DNA of 64,000 nucleotides from Heterobilharzia americana (Eukaryota > Platyhelminthes > Trematoda > Strigeidida > Schistosomatidae): positions 12,826,515-12,890,514 of the forward strand of contig OX104131.1 in the NCBI GenBank assembly GCA_944470555.2, read 5' to 3'. The notes under the pieces were generated by a model, which saw only the letters and a program-made list of their open reading frames with translations, did not search any database and was not told where the DNA came from. The position numbers and the translations under genes are program-made. Positions within the stretch are counted from its first letter, which is position 1. Each line of letters starts with the position of its first letter. This document shows positions 58,102 to 64,000 of this stretch, piece by piece.

Positions 58102-60060
58102 TGGCCACCGATGTCTCTGACGAACCACTTTCTCATCACCTCTTCTGCTTCATGGATCGACATTTTGGGATACGCTGCCCTGTTAGTATCGGGGCAAAAG
58201 CTAGCCTGATCCCTCTTACGACCAAAGAGAGTCTGTAGTCAACATAAGTCGATCGATTCTACCACAAGACTCCGTCTCTAGTATCGTCACACAGAAGCCT
58301 TCCCACAGCACAGTATGCTCCGTGACGCAGGCTTCCGGTCATTACGCTTCCTTCATTCGATCCTTTCTGGAGGTCTTCCGCCCAAATTGTGGTGTACCTT
58401 GTGTGACCTCCGACATCTCATATCACATGATGGCGACTGGCTCGCTAGTGTTCGTTAAACCACAGCGATTATCCCCAGAGAAACTGAGGGCCATCAGTTT
58501 GAGCTTGAACGCATGCCCAAGATGGAAATAGTCGGACCGACCGATAGACTATGGTCTTCACCCTTGTACGTGGCACAAAAAAAGAATGCCATGGACCGGG
58601 GACCTTGCGGCGGCTACCGAAGGTTCAACACTTAGTCCCCCACTTACATGACTTGACCGCAGCTTCGAAAGGCTAGCCTGTCTCCAGTGAACTTGATTTT
58701 ACACGCCCCTGCCAAATGGTCCCACTTCATCCTGATGACGTCCCGTAAACAGCAGTCATTACACCATCACAGTTCTTTTAAGCTACTCTGCATACTCTTT
58801 GGTCCCTTGGACACTGCGCAAACTTTCCAACATTTTATTCACAGTCCCCTGCGTGAATTAGAGTTTGCCTGCGCTTTTATGAAGGAGATTCTGATAGCTT
58901 GTCCGAACGAAGACACACATCAAATCCAGTTATCTGGCCAGCGCCAGGTTTGCGTCCGTTCATCGAGATTTTGAGACGTGTAGTCAACGAACATAGCACC
59001 CGTCCTACACCTGAAAAGCTACGAGTGATTCAAAACTTTCCAGCGCCGACGTCGTTCAAACCTCAGCACGCACTTCTCGGCATGGTGAGCTGTTACCAAC
59101 ATTTGGTTCCTCAGTGTACATACATTTTAACCGCATTGACAAACCTCCTTGGAGGTTGTGGCGAAGCTCCGAGCATGACTCCGGAATCTTTGGAAGGATT
59201 TCAAAAGGTCAAGATGGTCATGGCAGATGCTACCATGTTAGTGTATCATGACTTCAAGCCTCCTCTCAGCATATTCGTTGATGCTTCCAACACAGCTGTA
59301 CTGCAGCAGCCTATGGACGGCACCTAGGAGACCCTTGCCTGCTCCAGGAACCTGGCTTCATGTGGAATGTGGTAGGGCACCTCTGGTCCCAAACTATCAG
59401 CTATCTACGCTTTCATCAAACAATTTCGCCATTTCACCGGAGGCAGCAAGTTCACTACGTCTGTGGACCACCAACATGTGCCGTTCAAACCACTACGGAT
59501 GGGCACCCTCCATGTGAGTTGCATCTGTTGGATTACCTTTCGCAATTCACGTTGGATATCCCTCATATCTCTGGTGGGGCCAACTCTGCGGTGGAGGCTT
59601 TTCCCCGCAATTGCGCTGCAACAGTGGTCCAAACTGTTGGCTTGCGGGGAGCAGTGGAACTGCAGGCTTCTAGGGATAGTGTGGACAAATTTAAGCACCA
59701 CGCATTGTTGAAGACGTAGCACATAACGCGACGAGTGAGGGTACCATATCGTGCGATGTATTCACAGGCACCCCAAGACCTGTAGTTTCTCTCTCTTCGA
59801 GGTGGACAATTTTTGAAGCTTTTCACCACCCTTCTCACCCTGGCATTCGCATCACAGACAAGCTAATATCGACTAGGTTTGCTTAGCCAGGAGTTAACCA
59901 TTATGTGTGAATTTGAGCGCCTGCTTGTACTCATTACCAGCGTCCAAAGGTGCACAGACGTAATGTCACAACACCTGGCACTTTTGGCACACTTGGTGCA
60001 CGTTTCATGTTGACTTGGACATCGTTTGTCCACCTTCACTCTCACTACCAGAGTGGGACA
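58101..60060 (+). pseudogene. pol: Element D pol remnant incl. integrase N-terminus
   Basis: Scattered matches in several frames: RT ([27 protein letters not shown]), RNase H (MLVYHDFKPPLSIFVDASNT) and the integrase finger (HPSHPGIRITDKLISTRFA near 59825-59885). No YxDD box or DDE triad can be read. It shows what the A lineage had before the integrase deletion. Confidence 0.7.
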
Positions 60061-60766
60061 ACCCTACACGGAGAACGTCTGCGACACAATGAATAGATTA
60101 TTGAAGCCTTTCGGGATTGACTTGTCTCACAAGCCCACAAAATTTCTTCACTCTACTTTGCCCAGGCCAAAAGATGCAACAACGAAGGAAGACAAACAGC
60201 ACGTTATCCACAAAAAGTGTATATGCATATGACTCATTCCTTTCGCGAATTCTTAGTGAAGCTGCTTTAGCGCGTCATTATTCATTACCGCTTTCCTTGC
60301 TGAAACTTTTTAGGCTATCATGGATGTGGTGCACTTAGTTATCTACCTACCTGTACAAAAACGAAAAGAATCAAGAGGAGGGGGCCGGGGGGAAAGAAAG
60401 GAGAGTATAGGGGCCCGGATTGGGGTAGTCGCATTGTTGTGTTAAATATTGAAACTGTGCCAAGCTACACGAGGCCCCGCATCTTATGAAAAAGAAATTG
60501 GCGACCACTCTTCAGATAACCCACCACCGGGAAAACATGGGGCCCACACATGCGTAAAGGATGGCACACTGGTTGCTACAGAGCCCAAACCTGAATGGTT
60601 CTGAATGCGGATAAGGAAGAGATAAGTATCTTCAGCAAGAAAACCGCCAAGCGTCCAATGGTACGCGGTGATATGGATTTCCTTTGATGCGAGTACATGG
60701 GCGAGCTTGCTACCTTCATCAGACAGTCAGCCGCACAAGTCAGTGTGACATGCTTTTAGTGGGCCG

Positions 60767-63335
60767 GAAGAAATGTCAAGTGAACCAAATTATTATTATT
60801 ATTTTCCATCGGGTCCCTAGTGGAACATAGGGCTTCAGCAGCACGTCTCAGTTGCACTCTGTTCTCCGCAGTCTTTCCAACCTGGCGCCACGAATGCCTA
60901 CAGACTTTCATTTCCTCCTCACATGATCTCCTTCATGTCGCCCCCACTCGGACGAACAAATCGTCGTTTCCCATTCGGATTCCACTCAAGGGACTGGCCT
61001 GGAGCGTGATGTCCCCAGTTGGCCTTCTCAGTGTATGCCCAATCAATCTCTGCTTTCTTCTGCATATTTGTTGGGTGATAGGCTCTTGGTTGGTTCCTTC
61101 CCAGAGTTCCTCGTCGCTATTCCTATTATCCTGGCCATCTGAGCTTCAGTAACAAGCGTAGGCAGTCACTGATGAATGTCCGTAGTTTGTTGGAAGTGCT
61201 TTTGTGAACCACATAGAAGCGCTAACTTGACGATGATGTTTTAAATATGGATCTTGTTCTTTGTGCTGAGTGTAGTGCAGCACAGTGGATCTCCACACTG
61301 ATTTCAGATTAATGAAAGCCTGCCTTGCTTTCCCCATCCTGGTTTTGATATCCTCGTCTGTGCCGCCCGTAGGTGAAACGATGCTGCCTTACCTGGGTAG
61401 GTGAAAGAGACTACTTCCTTAAGGTTCCTCCATTGATGGTGATTGGTGCTTGTGGTTGATGCTGTTGTTGATTGGGTATCTTCATCACCTCTGTCTTCTC
61501 TGCGTTCACTTGAAGTCCCATTTTCACAGCCTCTTCTGCGAACTTGTTAGCTTTCGCCTGCAGATCTTCGAGTTTGTGCGGCTAGGCATTAGACATAAAT
61601 CATCAACGGTAATGAAATCCATATCTTCTAGGCTCTTTCCATCGGTCCAGCGTATGCTTTTCAAAGTGGTCAGCCCATCGTTTCCTTCCTTTCTCATCTT
61701 TGATAACTAGCTTTTCTTCACTATCTTTCATTGGTTTCATCTGAGTTGATCTCTTGCAAGATAATAACTTGGTTATTTGACCGGGTGTTGTCACACCTCT
61801 GTCTCTCCTACCTGCAGCCTGTTCTACTTCACTTGCCAATGCGTCATAGAAGTGTCTTTTGTCTTTTCACCCACTCTTCACTTCTTTGTCCAGTGTAGTG
61901 TTTTACTGTTTGTACACAGTTCCTTGTTTCGTTGTTCATCTCTCTACTGCACTGCACTGATTCATCTTCTGCTTCACCATCTTCCTCCCCCTGCTCTACC
62001 AGCTTCCATGTGTCCATCAAGATACATACCTTGTCCTGTTTTTCTTCCTTCCTGATGCGGTTATGCAGGTTTCTTTCCACATAACTTTCAGAGGGTTCCA
62101 GTGTACTTCCACACCAGATCCTTCAGGAATGTTTCTCAATGTCCCCTGTTTTGTTCTGATGGTTGACGTGAAGACTTTCTTTGTAGTTTCGTCCTTCAGT
62201 TTCTGTTCTGGGTGTTCAACTTGAGCTGTGGTCCATCACCAACATCTTTGATCTTGGTTTTCAATTTGATTTCAAAGGTTGCTTGCACAAGATAGTTGTC
62301 TGAACCACATACACCTGCTCCACTTCTTCATCTTGCGTCCAGTAAGCTGCATTTCCACTTTGTTCACATTGAGATGAAATCGATCTGAAGTCGATTTTAG
62401 TGTGTCCTGGTGAATGGCGAATGGTGAAATCCACGTCTCTGCCTTGTAGATATCCTCGCGCTTTTATGCACCACCCTTAATCACCACACCGTTGAATGCG
62501 CAGAAATCTGCAAACAGTTCACCATTCTCATTCATCATTTCACCGAGTGCTTCTCGACCACTGACCAGTTCTCTTCTTGTGTTGTCCGCTACCAGTTTGG
62601 CATTCATGTCACCCCACCTTTCAGAATTTTGATGTCGCCATCTGTGGTGGGGTCTTGTCTAGTACTGATTGCAGTTGTCTGTAGAATTGCTTCTCCTCTT
62701 GATCTGCCTTATTCGTTTGTGCGTAGCATTGTATGATTGTGACTTTTCTACCTTTTGAGTTGAATCCATCTTGCTCTCATAGTCCTGGAGGAGGCTGGTT
62801 CCCACTGCGTGACAGAGAATCTTTGATGCTCCTAGGGACATTATGATAGTCACTCCATAACTCAGTCCGCTCGTGGTTGTCGTCTGGGCGACAACATCAG
62901 AATAGATTATTGACTCTACAGTTGATAGTTTGGAGAGTCCACTCCCATTCCATCTACTTTCGCAAATTCCAAGCACTTCAATGTGATACCTTCTCACCTC
63001 GTTTGCAATCTGGGCAGCCTTACTGGGTTCAAACATCGTACGGACATTCCATGTCCCCACGTTTACTTTCGCTTTCATCGAGGGAGAGAAGACACATCGG
63101 CCAATTGGCTTCCCTGGGGCTTTCACCAACTGGCGTCATTTCGCCTCTCCAATTCCAGCGAGGAATAATTTTGTTATTATTTTTTATATTTTGTTTGTGC
63201 TGTGAAGTTTCCTTAGTGGTTGGATTTGTTTTCTGGGGTAGGGTTGCTAGGTGTATGCCCAACCTTCCCTCTTTATGGGGGCTTAGGACCGGCTAATAAC
63301 TAGTGGACTAGTTAACCAGGCGAAGTTAAGTTTTT
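60767..63335 (-). mobile_element. RTE/SR2-like non-LTR retrotransposon, RT largely deleted
   Basis: On the minus strand: 5' region (63215-63335), endonuclease (63129 to about 62280), linker (about 61840-61640), then an abrupt jump into the end of RT (VDDLCLMPSRTN, about 61570-61610), C-terminal region (MGLQVNAEKTEVMKIPNQQQ near 61450-61530, KARQAFINLKSVW near 61330), a 3' untranslated region, and an (AAT)n tail at 60767-60786. The RT palm motifs are missing. Confidence 0.85.
62280..63129 (-). pseudogene. RTE-like endonuclease domain
   Basis: Open frame of 156 codons (62659-63129): KVNVGTWNVRTMFEPSKAAQ, RRYHIEVLGICESRWNGSG, IIYSDVV. These fit the conserved Asn and Glu strands of apurinic-type endonucleases in RTE elements. 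Continuation to about 62280 (MMNENGELFADFCAFNGVV-like) is in other frames. Confidence 0.82.
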
Positions 63336-63525
63336 ATAATGAAACACCAAACCAAAAAGACTGCTACTCAGGAATATTCTCACATTTAAGCTGTGCTTTG
63401 ATGTTTCTTTGGCGGCTGAATTTGTTTTCTGGGTTGCGGATGTTAGCGCTGCGCCCAACCCTCCGTCTTTATCCGGGACCGGTTAGTAACCAGTGAACCA
63501 GTTAGCCAGGCGAGGTTTAACCAAA
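63215..63525 (-). repeat. Tandem duplicate of RTE 5' region
   Basis: 63217-63335 and 63415-63525 share GGATTTGTTTTCTGGG/GAATTTGTTTTCTGGG, GCCCAACC, CTTTAT, GGACCGG and TTA-CCAGGCGA in the same order about 198 bp apart. Tandem 5' regions are known for some non-LTR elements. Confidence 0.65.
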
Positions 63526-64000
63526 ATATCAAGCTGAATATAATTAACAAAAAGGGATTCACTGATACACAAATACGAAAAGTTATGCGTTATAAAACAA
63601 AATGGTAGCATTAGTGTCATGGATAATAATGGGTCACTTGAATGTTATCTCTTCGCTACTGTCCACTATAATTTAGTACACTCGAAAGTTTGTTCAGAAG
63701 GCGATAACCATCAGGGCTCCAGAGTTGATGTTGTTTGGCCTTATTGTCGTGATATTTGGAAATAGGATGAGGAGCTTTGTGGAATCCGAGGACATTCAAT
63801 GAGCATTTTAAGCCAGACAGCAACCAATGGAGGCTGAAGTCGGAGTGGACAAGAGCACTCCATATTTCCAGGTTTGGAATTTGAAGCATCTAAATTTTAG
63901 CTTTTAACTTGTACGGGTAGACAACATTCGTTTTTACAAGTATTAGAAAGAACGTGCAAAATATGTAAAGTGATGAAAAGGAAGCATCACTTTTAATTTA

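Larger units (their letters stand above)
56664..60250 (+). mobile_element. Element D: ancient relative of element A, degenerate
   Basis: The left LTR (56664-57102) aligns over its length with the A LTR (CAAAATACAACTAGGGCCAA, GGATGCTTGGGATGTTTTAA) with many changes. TGGTGAGCGCGAA follows as a decayed primer-binding site. Gag, pol through integrase N-terminus follow in broken frames. No right LTR is recognised; a purine-rich stretch at 60360-60410 could be the old polypurine tract. Confidence 0.82.

Overview
The window reads as nuclear DNA of a digenean trematode, most probably a Schistosoma species. The main reasons are several CsRn1/Boudicca-type Ty3/gypsy retrotransposons whose Gag ends in the C-X2-H-X9-C-X3-C knuckle, short interspersed repeats with a tRNA-like head and a hammerhead ribozyme (Sm-alpha type), RTE/SR2-like, CR1/SR1-like and Penelope-like elements, and a host gene with very short 5' introns and very long 3' introns. 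No search could be run, so family names rest on motifs and remembered family features.

1-19046 is a tandem array of an about 1.85 kb unit, each carrying one tRNA-Lys(UUU) gene. It has been invaded by LTR elements and rearranged. Unit 1 (1-1693) is interrupted by element A on the minus strand (1694-6324). The array then flips orientation at about 6378 and runs inverted to about 11094. That stretch holds a mutated tRNA-Lys, a 3'-truncated A (6690-7519) and an internally deleted element B on the plus strand (8096-11092). The array returns to forward orientation at 11095, carries a near-complete B on the minus strand (11746-16995), and continues as an uninterrupted unit with a canonical tRNA-Lys (17686-17758). 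Element C (19047-22225) follows, fused to a B-like gag scrap. Elements A, B and C all keep a G GGA AAC heptamer in the gag frame at the end of gag, with pol open in the -1 frame.

25053-52246 is the one recognisable host gene, a carnosine N-methyltransferase (CARNMT1-type) gene on the minus strand. I assembled eight exons whose phases all agree. They give a 403-residue protein with two 39-bp introns at the 5' end and introns of 2.9-7.3 kb afterwards. The large introns hold RTE fragments in inverted pairs, a Penelope-like remnant bounded by inverted repeats, about 750 bp of a TATG tetranucleotide repeat, tRNA-derived SINEs, and one SINE with a consensus-perfect hammerhead.

52390-64000 is a repeat graveyard upstream of the gene: a CR1-like element on the plus strand, an old degenerate relative of element A (56664 to about 60250) that still has integrase N-terminal sequence, and an RTE-like element on the minus strand (60767-63335) that has lost most of its RT and has a duplicated 5' region.

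Stretches not listed (most of 22450-25050, 41500-42100, 42900-43900, 55070-56660, 63530-64000) look AT-rich and non-coding, with no feature I can name.
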